Positions 1-6,417 of a DNA stretch of 16,555 nt are shown piece by piece (position 1 is the stretch's first letter; the number at the start of each line of letters is the position of its first letter). The notes beneath the pieces are model-generated. The model was not told the DNA's origin. It did no database searches and worked only from the letters and a program-made list of their open reading frames with translations. Where the stretch lies: contig QMXU01000007.1 of NCBI GenBank assembly GCA_003662305.1, positions 1 through 16,555 on the forward strand, written 5' to 3'. A program made the position numbers and the translations under genes. The DNA is from Candidatus Hecatellales archaeon (GTDB taxonomy: Archaea > Thermoproteota > Bathyarchaeia > Hecatellales > Hecatellaceae).

Positions 1-312
1 AGCTAAGCCTTCCGCAAGCTGCTTCCACCCCTCCGGCTTGAAAATTCTTCCCGAACCTGCTAGGAAGGTTCCTGCGGCAATTTCCATGGGAGGGCAGCCG
101 TCTGAAGCCTCTTCGAGGAAGCCTCCGAGAAGCCCTGTGGAAGCTTTAACGTCTTCCAGCTCTTCAGGGGAAGGATTTTCCAGGATTTCCCCGTCAAGGT
201 ATGTCCAGACATGCCAGTTTTCACCGTGGTTTTTCAGTTCTTTTAGGGTTTGGGTTAGGAGGGGTGCGGCTTCTGTTTTTTCCTGGCTGTGGAAGCCTGC
301 GAGGTATCCCAA
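1..312 (-). CDS. Unrecognised protein, 5' part only (runs off the left edge)
   Basis: A minus-strand frame stays open from base 312 to the window edge (104 codons) and has the same codon style as its neighbours. The product starts LGYLAGFHSQEKTEAAPLL and is acidic and helix-rich, with later stretches such as NWHVWTYLDGEI and IAAGTFLAGSGRIF. I do not recognise the family. I placed the start at TTG 312. An ATG at 324 lies in the same frame but is followed by GAA and then a TAA stop at 318-316. A TATA-like box on this strand at 354-347 would put transcription start near 324, so the ATG may be the ancestral start and the stop a recent lesion. The gene is divergent from ilvE. The plus-strand reading across this stretch is Ser/Pro/Arg-rich and looks like a shadow. 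Confidence 0.6.
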   Translation of the reverse strand, partial: MGYLAGFHSQEKTEAAPLLTQTLKELKNHGENWHVWTYLDGEILENPSPEELEDVKASTGLLGGFLEEASDGCPPMEIAAGTFLAGSGRIFKPEGWKQLAEGLA

Positions 313-346
313 GGCTTATTCCATGAGAGTAGAGGCTCCGAATTAC

Positions 347-354
347 TTTTAAAT
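347..354. promoter_or_regulatory. Shared TATA-like box between the leftmost gene and ilvE
   Basis: The core TTTTAAAT reads as a TATA-like element on both strands. On the plus strand, a start about 26 bases downstream (near 376) leaves a short leader with GGAGG at 395-399 before the ilvE ATG at 404. On the minus strand the same spacing lands near 324, where an ATG lies. The spacing is from archaeal promoter knowledge; the activity is inferred. Confidence 0.45.
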
Positions 355-403
355 TTCTGTTGCAGTGTATTTTAGGTTTGGTTTAGGGGAGAGTGGAGGC
401 TCT

Positions 404-1324
404 ATGGGTCTCGCTAAAACCAAGTATGTTTGGGTGAACGGCAGGCTTGTAGGCTGGGATGAAGCTAAAGTCCACGTTTTAACTCACGCCCTCCACTATG
501 GAAGCAGCGTTTTCGAGGGGATAAGATGCTATGAGACTAGTAGAGGACCAGCCATCTTCAGGCTTAAGGAGCACATGGAGAGGCTTGAAAAATCCGCTAA
601 AATCTACATGATGAAACTTCCATACACGGTTGAAGAATTATGTATGGCGGCTGTGGAAGTCGTGAAGGCTAACGGCTTAAAGGAATGCTACATCCGTCCT
701 ATAGCCTTCCGTGGGACAGGTGAAATGGGACTTCAAGCTCAAAACCCCGTGGAAATGGCCATGGCAGCCTGGCCGTGGGGGCCCTACCTTGGAGAGGAAG
801 GCCAGAAGAAAGGCATAAGGGTTAAAGTTTCCTCCTACATCAGGCCTCCACCCCACAGTTTACCCATGAACGCTAAGGCTGGAGGACACTACCTTTCCTC
901 CATTCTCGCCAAGATGGAGGCGGTGAAAGCCGGCTACGACGAAGCGATAATGCTGGACCATAGGGGCTTCGTCTCTGAAGGTTCGGGAGAAAACATTTTC
1001 ATAGTTAAAGATGGAGTGCTCTACACTCCTCCCCTCTACGCCAGCATCCTTCTCGGCATAACCCGGGACACCGTGATGGTTTTGGCTAATGACATGGGCT
1101 ACAAGGTGGCTGAGGAAGACCTAACCAGGTCCATGCTCTACACGGCTGACGAAGCCTTCTTCACCGGCACAGCGGCGGAAGTAACCCCGATAAGGGAAAT
1201 AGACGATAGGCCTGTAGGCGGAGGACAGCCTGGACCCATAACCATGAAACTCCTAAAGGAATACAAGGAGGTAGTCCACGGCCGGAAGCCGAAATACGAT
1301 AAATGGCTGACCTACGTAAAATAA
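404..1324 (+). CDS. ilvE: Branched-chain amino acid aminotransferase (class IV, PLP-dependent)
   Basis: Transfers amino groups between glutamate and the 2-oxo acids of Leu, Ile and Val, the last step of branched-chain amino acid synthesis. The 306-residue product matches the family length. Visible fold-type IV signatures are HALHYGSSVFEGIR (residues 28-41), the PLP lysine region NAKAGGHYLSS with the likely Schiff-base Lys158, SEGSGENIF (191-199), and LLGITRDTV followed by FFTGTAAEVTPI near the C-terminus. I chose ATG 404 because GGAGG at 395-399 precedes it; an in-frame GTG at 365 has no such support and adds 13 atypical residues. The gene ends 4 bases before the convergent radical SAM gene. 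Together with leuD at the right edge it implies a branched-chain pathway. D-amino acid aminotransferase is a related alternative but fits the motifs less well. Confidence 0.93.
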   Translation: MGLAKTKYVWVNGRLVGWDEAKVHVLTHALHYGSSVFEGIRCYETSRGPAIFRLKEHMERLEKSAKIYMMKLPYTVEELCMAAVEVVKANGLKECYIRPIAFRGTGEMGLQAQNPVEMAMAAWPWGPYLGEEGQKKGIRVKVSSYIRPPPHSLPMNAKAGGHYLSSILAKMEAVKAGYDEAIMLDHRGFVSEGSGENIFIVKDGVLYTPPLYASILLGITRDTVMVLANDMGYKVAEEDLTRSMLYTADEAFFTGTAAEVTPIREIDDRPVGGGQPGPITMKLLKEYKEVVHGRKPKYDKWLTYVK

Positions 1325-1328
1325 GGGT

Positions 1329-4073
1329 TTAGAAGCACAAGTTTGTCAAGCCCAGCTGCTTTGCGTAGGATAAGGCTTCCTCGAATTCTTCCGGTTTAAG
1401 CCTTCTTCTCAACTCCGGGATTTCGCCTGCCCTCCATTCAGGCCTGTATTGGTCCATGAGGTTGACTCTAACCCAGGTTCCAAGGTTTTCAGCTATCCAT
1501 TCGAGAATGGGTTTAGTGCAGCATTCCAGATGTCCTGGGAGAACCAGCACCCTTATGATGAGTTCGCCGTTTTTCACCGCGTACAGGTGGTTTCTTCTGG
1601 CTGTTTCAACGTATTTTGGAGCTGAGGAGATACGCTCCGCACACTCGTTGCTTCCATATTTGAAGTCTAAAAGGTATACGTCTGCGAAGTCTGCCAGCAT
1701 TCTCGCAGCCTCCTCGCTATAGTAGGAGTTGCTGTTCCAGACCACCGGGATGTCTATGTCTAAAAGGTTGAAGGTTTCAAGCCATGCTGCCAGCCACGGC
1801 GTCGGCTCTCCACCTACCAGATTCGCGTTTCTGCAGCCCTGCCTTTTCAGCTCTCTAACTATCTGAGCTAAGGCTTCGGGGCTGCATTTCTCTCCCTTCT
1901 CAAACCATTGACTATTATGGACTAGAAAAGTATTTGCAATGAATCGGTGATATTTAGGTATCTTTAGATCATAAACCCACAAATTTGTGTTTTTTACATG
2001 TTCTATTTTAACAATTTTATCCCAAAGAATATCAGAATTTACGAGCATTTCTAACCTACTTAAATATTCGTTCAATACGTTATCGGTTAATATTTGCTTA
2101 CACAATTTTTTAAGAATTAACTGGGTCCTCTTTAAAATTTTTTTATAATTTCTTCCTTTCTTGCGGTTCTTATAGTAATTCATTAAACTTCGTGAAACAC
2201 CTAATAACCCTGCAACTTTCTGCTGAGAAATTTTTAAAATTCTCCTAACCTCAATGAATGTATCATAATCAAACTTTTCACTAATCCGCTGACCTGTTCT
2301 CTTAATTTCGTTAAGTCTGTTTTTAAAAATCAGAATTATTTGTTTCAGTCTTAATGTTGGGGGATTGCCTCCAGATTCGTAATAGTTATAGCTTTTTACA
2401 ACCTTTCTAAGGTTACGTTGCGTAAGGCGTAGTTTTTCCCTGATAATTTTTAGTAAAGGGCTAACATTCGGGATTACGTCTATATGGGGTCGAGGTTTTA
2501 TTCCTATATTTAAAAGGTAGTCCAATCTCCTCATTTTTTCAGAGGAAAGAAACCCAATATGCTGCCTGTAACGGTATAGGTTTTCACCACTAATTGTCAG
2601 CTTATAACTTCTTTCCACACGTTCTTTTCTATTGCAAATAACCATATGGATTTGTGATGTTATACCAAATCTTAATAAGAGAAAATGTATTTGTTGCAGT
2701 AATTTTTTACTTGACGAGTAAAGAGTTACCTCCCTATTTGTTAGGTGAACCGTAGAATCACAGTCAAAAAGTGCTTTCAAAAAATGCGCCACTAAACTAT
2801 TCTTACACTGCATTACAACGTTTGGGACTTCTTTCCTTCCTGATCGTTCTAACAGTTGGGGGCTGTATTGATTTAAAACATTGTAGATTTTTTTAGAATG
2901 AATTACTGCTCTTTTATAGGTAGCTCCCTCTACAATTTTAGGCTTTAAATTGAAAACATTTAAAAAACATTTGCAGTAGTCTTCAAGTAGTTTTTGATCA
3001 GCGTTCGTAAAAACGATTTCATAGATTCCCTTGTTCTTTCTCTCGTATACATGCCCATCACCAACTAGATATCCGTAAAATCTGCACAGATCAGGTAATA
3101 ATGTTTTTGTGATTTTTATGCAATGACTTTTATTTTTGCTCTCTACTTTCCAAACTATTTTGGGAATATGATTTACCTCTGGAATGCGGCGAACAGTAGC
3201 TATGAAATCTCCTTCCTTTAACGTCCCTACCCTAATAGGCGTAATAATTCCATTAACGCAGGTATACAATTCATGATTTGGTGTTGCTTTTATTTCTTTT
3301 CCAGTCCTAGTTACTATTTTCAAGAGAATATTATTTTTTCTTTTGGATAATCCATTGCCTTTACATGTTAAAATTTTACCTCTGTGGTCAATGGTGAACA
3401 GGCTTAAATTGGAGGAGCTACATAAGCTTCCATTAATAAGCTTTAAGTTTTTCCCTTTTACTTCATTGTCAAAGAGTTCAGATATTTCTGTTAAAGACCC
3501 GTCACTAAGTGGAACAAGCGTGTCTCCTGCTAAACATATTGTCCAGTTCTGGCAGTGGAGGCAGCGGATGGTGCATCCCATGGTGAAAATGGTTCCGGAA
3601 GGGACAAGCTCAGGCTCTTCCCCAAGATGGGCGAAGTAGCTTGAAACCTCAGCCTGAACACCGCACTGACAGAAACCCTTCTCGCCTTTAAGCCTGTTAA
3701 CCCCGCAACGCCTCTCACATAGGTGGCATTCCCTGAGGATGCGCCTTGCAATTTCAGCTTTCAAACTTAAGTATGAAAGCTTCGGAGGGGGAAGACTCTC
3801 AAAGTCGGTTTCGCCGGCATCCAGTTTTTCTTCTAGTTTACGGTGTTGGTTGGAGAGTTTTTCGTGGAGGCTCCAAAGGTCTTCTAGGGGTGTGTCAGGG
3901 CTGAAGTCTGCCTCGATTCTTCTGGCGATTCTAAACTTAGCATGTTTACGTCCTTCGAGGATGGCGAAATACCGTTTAAGACTTCTACGACATCTTTCAT
4001 CTCCCAGAACATCTAAGGCGTCAGGACGCATTATCCTCCACAAAGACTGCAGCCTCACAAGTATTTTTTTCAC
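1329..4073 (-). CDS. PflX/COG1313-type radical SAM protein interrupted by an intein
   Basis: The 914-residue precursor is a radical SAM Fe-S protein of the pyruvate formate-lyase-activase-like (PflX, COG1313) group with an intein at residues 180-720. The spliced product would have 373 residues. Extein marks are a helical N-terminus, a Cys-rich segment (C116, C119, C123, C135, C137, reading CHLCERRCGVNRLKGEKGFC), the 4Fe-4S motif C167-x3-C171-x2-C174, and after the intein GGEPTPW (GGE at 754-756), which usually contacts SAM. The substrate is unknown. The longest frame starts at GTG 4073 with no ribosome binding site. An ATG at 4031 (residue 15) has GGAGG at 4039-4035 just upstream and suits a TATA-like box at 4085-4094, so 4031 may be the true start. 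The gene is convergent with ilvE and divergent from prs. Numbering here is from 4073. Confidence 0.88.
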   Translation of the reverse strand: MKKILVRLQSLWRIMRPDALDVLGDERCRRSLKRYFAILEGRKHAKFRIARRIEADFSPDTPLEDLWSLHEKLSNQHRKLEEKLDAGETDFESLPPPKLSYLSLKAEIARRILRECHLCERRCGVNRLKGEKGFCQCGVQAEVSSYFAHLGEEPELVPSGTIFTMGCTIRCLHCQNWTICLAGDTLVPLSDGSLTEISELFDNEVKGKNLKLINGSLCSSSNLSLFTIDHRGKILTCKGNGLSKRKNNILLKIVTRTGKEIKATPNHELYTCVNGIITPIRVGTLKEGDFIATVRRIPEVNHIPKIVWKVESKNKSHCIKITKTLLPDLCRFYGYLVGDGHVYERKNKGIYEIVFTNADQKLLEDYCKCFLNVFNLKPKIVEGATYKRAVIHSKKIYNVLNQYSPQLLERSGRKEVPNVVMQCKNSLVAHFLKALFDCDSTVHLTNREVTLYSSSKKLLQQIHFLLLRFGITSQIHMVICNRKERVERSYKLTISGENLYRYRQHIGFLSSEKMRRLDYLLNIGIKPRPHIDVIPNVSPLLKIIREKLRLTQRNLRKVVKSYNYYESGGNPPTLRLKQIILIFKNRLNEIKRTGQRISEKFDYDTFIEVRRILKISQQKVAGLLGVSRSLMNYYKNRKKGRNYKKILKRTQLILKKLCKQILTDNVLNEYLSRLEMLVNSDILWDKIVKIEHVKNTNLWVYDLKIPKYHRFIANTFLVHNSQWFEKGEKCSPEALAQIVRELKRQGCRNANLVGGEPTPWLAAWLETFNLLDIDIPVVWNSNSYYSEEAARMLADFADVYLLDFKYGSNECAERISSAPKYVETARRNHLYAVKNGELIIRVLVLPGHLECCTKPILEWIAENLGTWVRVNLMDQYRPEWRAGEIPELRRRLKPEEFEEALSYAKQLGLTNLCF
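2097..2474 (-). other. Two HTH-like segments inside the intein, after the endonuclease domain
   Basis: This covers intein residues about 355-480, between the endonuclease core and splicing block F. The first segment reads LLKIIREKLRLTQRNLRKVV followed by a YNYYESG stretch; the second reads EVRRILKISQQKVAGLLGVS followed by RSLMNYYKNRKKG. Both resemble XRE-type helix-turn-helix units (LTQRNL and ISQQKVAGLLGVS). The region is rich in Lys and Arg, as expected for DNA contact. A role in recognising the homing site is my inference. Confidence 0.55.
2502..3104 (-). other. LAGLIDADG (DOD) endonuclease domain inside the intein
   Basis: This covers intein residues about 145-345. Two dodecapeptide-like motifs are present: FYGYLVGDGH and, about 100 residues later, FLKALFDCDSTV. 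The likely catalytic acids are Asp160 and Asp260. The second motif has Cys and Ser in place of the usual Ala and Gly of LFDADG, but the acidic residue is kept. Such enzymes cut intein-free alleles of the host gene and so spread the intein. Activity is inferred from motif retention. Confidence 0.82.
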
Positions 4074-4084
4074 AATGGCTGAAC

Positions 4085-4094
4085 TTTAATTTAA
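4085..4094. promoter_or_regulatory. TATA-like element between the radical SAM gene and prs
   Basis: TTTAATTTAA lies in the 94-base divergent spacer and is AT-rich on both strands. On the plus strand it predicts a start near 4115 and a leader of about 50 bases carrying GGAGG at 4156-4160 before the prs ATG. On the minus strand it predicts a start near 4063, downstream of GTG 4073, which favours ATG 4031 for the radical SAM gene. Functional use is inferred. Confidence 0.4.
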
Positions 4095-4167
4095 TCAGCC
4101 CTTTTCCAGGGGGGCTCCCAGTAAAGCTTTTCTTTTCAACCGCAGATTTCATGCTGGAGGCGGTTTG

Positions 4168-5046
4168 ATGCTTGTCGTTGGCGGTCCTGCCTCGGCAGAG
4201 CTTGCACGGGAAGTTGCACGGCTGGCTGACTGCGGATTCGTGGAGGTTGAAACCAAAAGGTTTCCAGACGGAGAATCCTATATCAGGCTTGCAGGGGAGG
4301 TTAGAAACGAGAAAGCCGTTATAGTGCAGTCAACCTATCCCCCACAGGACACCCATCTGGTTCAGCTCCTCCTCCTAGTGGACGCTGCCGTCCGCTCTAA
4401 GGCTTCAGAGGTCACCGTTGTGATTCCATATATGGCCTATGCAAGGCAGGATAAAGTTTTCAGGTCCAACGAGCCTGTGAGCGCTGAAGTGGTCTTGAAG
4501 ATTTTGAAGGCGCTTAAAGTTAGGAGAATAGTTACGGTTGATGTGCACAGCCCTGAAGTTTTCGGCAGGGTTGCGGTGGAGCATGTTAACCTTTCAGCCA
4601 TAGGGATTCTAGCCCGACACTTTCTCGATTTAGGTTTTAAGGGTGCCTCATCCTTTGCTCCGGATAGGAAGGCTGCTAGGATGGCTGAGGAAGCCTCCAA
4701 GATTCTGGGTGGAGGCTACGGCTGGTTCAGCAAGCAGAGGGACAGGGTTACAGGCGAGGTTTCCATGGTGCTTGAGCAGGGGGAGGCTGAAAACCGTGAA
4801 ATCGTGATTTTCGACGACATCATCAGCAGCGGTGGAACGGTTATGATGGCTGCCAGGACGCTTAAAGGGGCAGGCGCAAAACGGGTTTACGCAGCCTGCA
4901 CTCACGCCCTCATGAGCGAGGAAGCCTACAGGAAAATCTTGGGTTCAGGAGTTGAAGAAGTTGTTTCCACGGATACGATTCCAACCTTCACCAGCAAGGT
5001 TTCGGTTGCAGGGCTTCTGGCTGAAACGCTTAGAAGGCTAACGTGA
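4168..5046 (+). CDS. prs: Ribose-phosphate pyrophosphokinase (PRPP synthetase)
   Basis: Makes PRPP from ribose 5-phosphate and ATP, feeding purine, pyrimidine, histidine and tryptophan synthesis. The 292-residue product has the usual archaeal length. Signatures are RFPDGESY (31-38), the PYMAYARQDKVF stretch (87-98), DVHSPEVFG (125-133, with the conserved His127) and the PRPP-binding loop IVIFDDIISSGGT (212-224). ATG 4168 is the start: GGAGG lies 7 bases upstream at 4156-4160, and the only other in-frame option, TTG 4165, sits immediately before it. The gene is divergent from the radical SAM gene and its last 17 bases overlap the convergent membrane-protein gene. Confidence 0.95.
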   Translation: MLVVGGPASAELAREVARLADCGFVEVETKRFPDGESYIRLAGEVRNEKAVIVQSTYPPQDTHLVQLLLLVDAAVRSKASEVTVVIPYMAYARQDKVFRSNEPVSAEVVLKILKALKVRRIVTVDVHSPEVFGRVAVEHVNLSAIGILARHFLDLGFKGASSFAPDRKAARMAEEASKILGGGYGWFSKQRDRVTGEVSMVLEQGEAENREIVIFDDIISSGGTVMMAARTLKGAGAKRVYAACTHALMSEEAYRKILGSGVEEVVSTDTIPTFTSKVSVAGLLAETLRRLT

Positions 5047-5299
5047 TGGATAGAGTCTGTATTAGGTCGTGGAAGTCATCCCAGAGCAAGATGGCTCCCA
5101 TGGCCATAGAAAACCTCCCATAGTTTTTCCTATGCCTCCAGGCTCCGAGGGCTATCATGGCTACGCCGTACATCCAATGGTGAAGGGGCCTATACATTTT
5201 GGGCAGAACGAAGCTGGCCAGCAGCCCATACCACAGGGTCAGGCTTAAAAGTCCTAAGGAAACCCCGAAGATTAAGGGTGTAAACGTTTTAAGCTTCAA
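5030..5299 (-). CDS. Small hypothetical membrane protein (89 residues)
   Basis: The product has three hydrophobic stretches, at about residues 8-33 (FTPLIFGVSLGLLSLTLWYG and on), 41-54 (HWMYGVAMIALGAW) and 64-88, separated by short basic or aromatic loops (HRKNYGR). This suggests two or three membrane passes. I do not recognise a family. The start is TTG 5299. An AAGGGG stretch lies upstream, and a TATA-like box at 5346-5353, read on the minus strand, would give a leader of about 25 bases. The 3' end overlaps the end of prs by 17 bases in convergent orientation. The strongly hydrophobic, ordered composition makes a real gene more likely than a shadow, but conservation has not been checked. 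Confidence 0.6.
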   Translation of the reverse strand: MKLKTFTPLIFGVSLGLLSLTLWYGLLASFVLPKMYRPLHHWMYGVAMIALGAWRHRKNYGRFSMAMGAILLWDDFHDLIQTLSITLAF

Positions 5300-5345
5300 A
5301 CTTCAGCCCCTTCCAGACATAGCATAAGCTATCTAAAAGTTCCAA

Positions 5346-5353
5346 TATAAAAC
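5346..5353. promoter_or_regulatory. TATA box for trmG10, also usable on the minus strand
   Basis: TATAAAAC lies 26-33 bases before ATG 5379, so the trmG10-rnz transcript would be nearly leaderless. The same AT-rich stretch read on the minus strand (TTTTATAT) is well placed for the small membrane protein gene starting at 5299. This is the clearest TATA box in the window; its activity is inferred. Confidence 0.55.
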
Positions 5354-5378
5354 ATTATAGCGGGAGACCGGCTGGGAA

Positions 5379-6416
5379 ATGAGGCTTTTCACCGTTCTAT
5401 CTGGGGAGCACCCAACGCTTCCAGCAGCCGAGGTTAGAGCCATCCTTAAAGCTGAATCCGTACCTTACAGGGAGGTCGGAGAACTGCCATGCCTCCTAAG
5501 GTTTGAGGCTTCCCAGAGGGCTTTGGAAGCCATCAAGCTTAGAGCCGCCTACAGCCGCCTCTGCGGAATAGAAATCTTCAGCTGCAAGGCTGAAGACGGG
5601 GAAATCTTGGAGAAATGCAGGGAGACCCCCTTCGAAGACTTCATAAGTCCAGGTGAAAGCTTCGCTGTCAGGGTTAGAAGGGTTTGCGGTGCGGAGAAGG
5701 TTGAGAATCCTCTTGAGCTTGAAAGAAGTATTGGGGCTATAATATGGCGTAGGGTTAAAGGGTTAAAGGTGGACTTGAAAACGCCTGGGAAGCTTTTCCT
5801 AGGTCTAACACTTAAAAATGGAAGCTTCCTTTTCGGGGTTTCCCTCTGGCAGGTTCCCCTCAAAGATTTCTCAGCCAGGAAGCCTGCGAGAAAACCCTTC
5901 TCCCATCCTTCAACCCTCCAGCCTAAATTTGCAAGGTGCATGGTTAACCTTTCAAGGGTTAAACGTGGAGGCGTCCTGTATGACCCTTTCTGCGGCACCG
6001 GAACCATCCTTGTGGAAGCCGGACTTATAGGGGTTAAACCTTTAGGCGTAGACCTCCAGGCTGGAATGGTTATGGGTGCCCGAGAGAACCTGCTCCATTA
6101 CAGGGTTGGAAGCTTCCTTCTAACTGTTGCAGACGCGCTTCATCCTCCGGTCAGGCTTGTGAACGCCATAGCCACGGACCCTCCCTACGGCAGGTCTGCC
6201 AGCACGGCGGGCAGAAGTCTTAAAGAGCTTCTGGAAGGCTTCCTCGCGGCTTCAGCTGAGATTCTATCGGACGACGGCTTTCTGTGTATGGCTTCCCCCC
6301 TGGAGGCTGGGGTTCCCGCTATGGCTGAGAACCTAGGATTTAAAACCGTGGAGGAACATGCAATACATATTCACAGAAGCCTTACCAGGCTTGTAGTCGT
6401 GCTGAGGCTGAAGTAG
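5379..6416 (+). CDS. trmG10: tRNA (guanine(10)-N2)-methyltransferase, Trm-G10 type
   Basis: A THUMP-domain SAM-dependent enzyme that methylates the exocyclic N2 of G10 in tRNA; archaeal members can dimethylate. The N-terminal half (about 1-165) carries the THUMP region, ending in GSFLFGVSLWQVP. The Rossmann-type methyltransferase domain follows, with SAM motif I DPFCGTGTILVEAG (202-215) and catalytic motif IV DPPYGRS (267-273), the N2-guanine methyltransferase type. At 345 residues the length is normal. ATG 5379 is supported by TATAAAAC at the expected distance. The next gene, RNase Z, starts 1 base after the stop, so the two tRNA-processing genes are probably co-transcribed. A methyltransferase with another tRNA target is the main alternative. 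Confidence 0.88.
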   Translation: MRLFTVLSGEHPTLPAAEVRAILKAESVPYREVGELPCLLRFEASQRALEAIKLRAAYSRLCGIEIFSCKAEDGEILEKCRETPFEDFISPGESFAVRVRRVCGAEKVENPLELERSIGAIIWRRVKGLKVDLKTPGKLFLGLTLKNGSFLFGVSLWQVPLKDFSARKPARKPFSHPSTLQPKFARCMVNLSRVKRGGVLYDPFCGTGTILVEAGLIGVKPLGVDLQAGMVMGARENLLHYRVGSFLLTVADALHPPVRLVNAIATDPPYGRSASTAGRSLKELLEGFLAASAEILSDDGFLCMASPLEAGVPAMAENLGFKTVEEHAIHIHRSLTRLVVVLRLK

Positions 6417-6417
6417 G

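Larger units (their letters stand above)
1914..3536 (-). mobile_element. Intein (541 residues) with LAGLIDADG homing endonuclease
   Basis: The insertion starts at Cys180 of the host and ends at Asn720, followed by Ser721 as the +1 nucleophile. Splicing blocks in intein numbering are block A CLAGDTLVPLSDG (1-13), block B ATPNHELYT (84-92, with the expected His), block F near VYDLKIPKYHRFIAN (521-535) and block G FLVHN (537-541) with His540-Asn541. Endonuclease motifs are FYGYLVGDGH (153-162) and FLKALFDCDSTV (252-263). Removing it rejoins CQNWTI to SQWFEKG, a continuous radical SAM sequence. Composition differs sharply from the host: sampled 60-base rows inside are 23, 37 and 40% GC, against 45-55% in the flanking extein rows. 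This supports horizontal entry by homing. All splicing residues look intact, so a functional intein is expected but not shown. Confidence 0.95.

Noticed and set aside
38..352. Plus-strand open frame of 104 codons
   Set aside because: Product is Ser/Pro/Arg-rich with no family resemblance, while the opposite strand has a frame open to the window edge with normal codon style and a plausible promoter.
3530..3751. Minus-strand open frame of 73 codons across the intein border
   Set aside because: It overlaps the extein coding frame in another phase and has no recognisable product.
1329..4073. Fusion of two genes, or an assembly chimera, joining a radical SAM protein to an endonuclease
   Set aside because: The central block has exact intein junction residues at both ends and the flanking halves rejoin into one radical SAM protein.
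5549..6007. Minus-strand open frame of 152 codons opposite trmG10
   Set aside because: Lies wholly antisense to a well-supported methyltransferase; the composition (Leu, Ser, Pro, Arg) is typical of a shadow.
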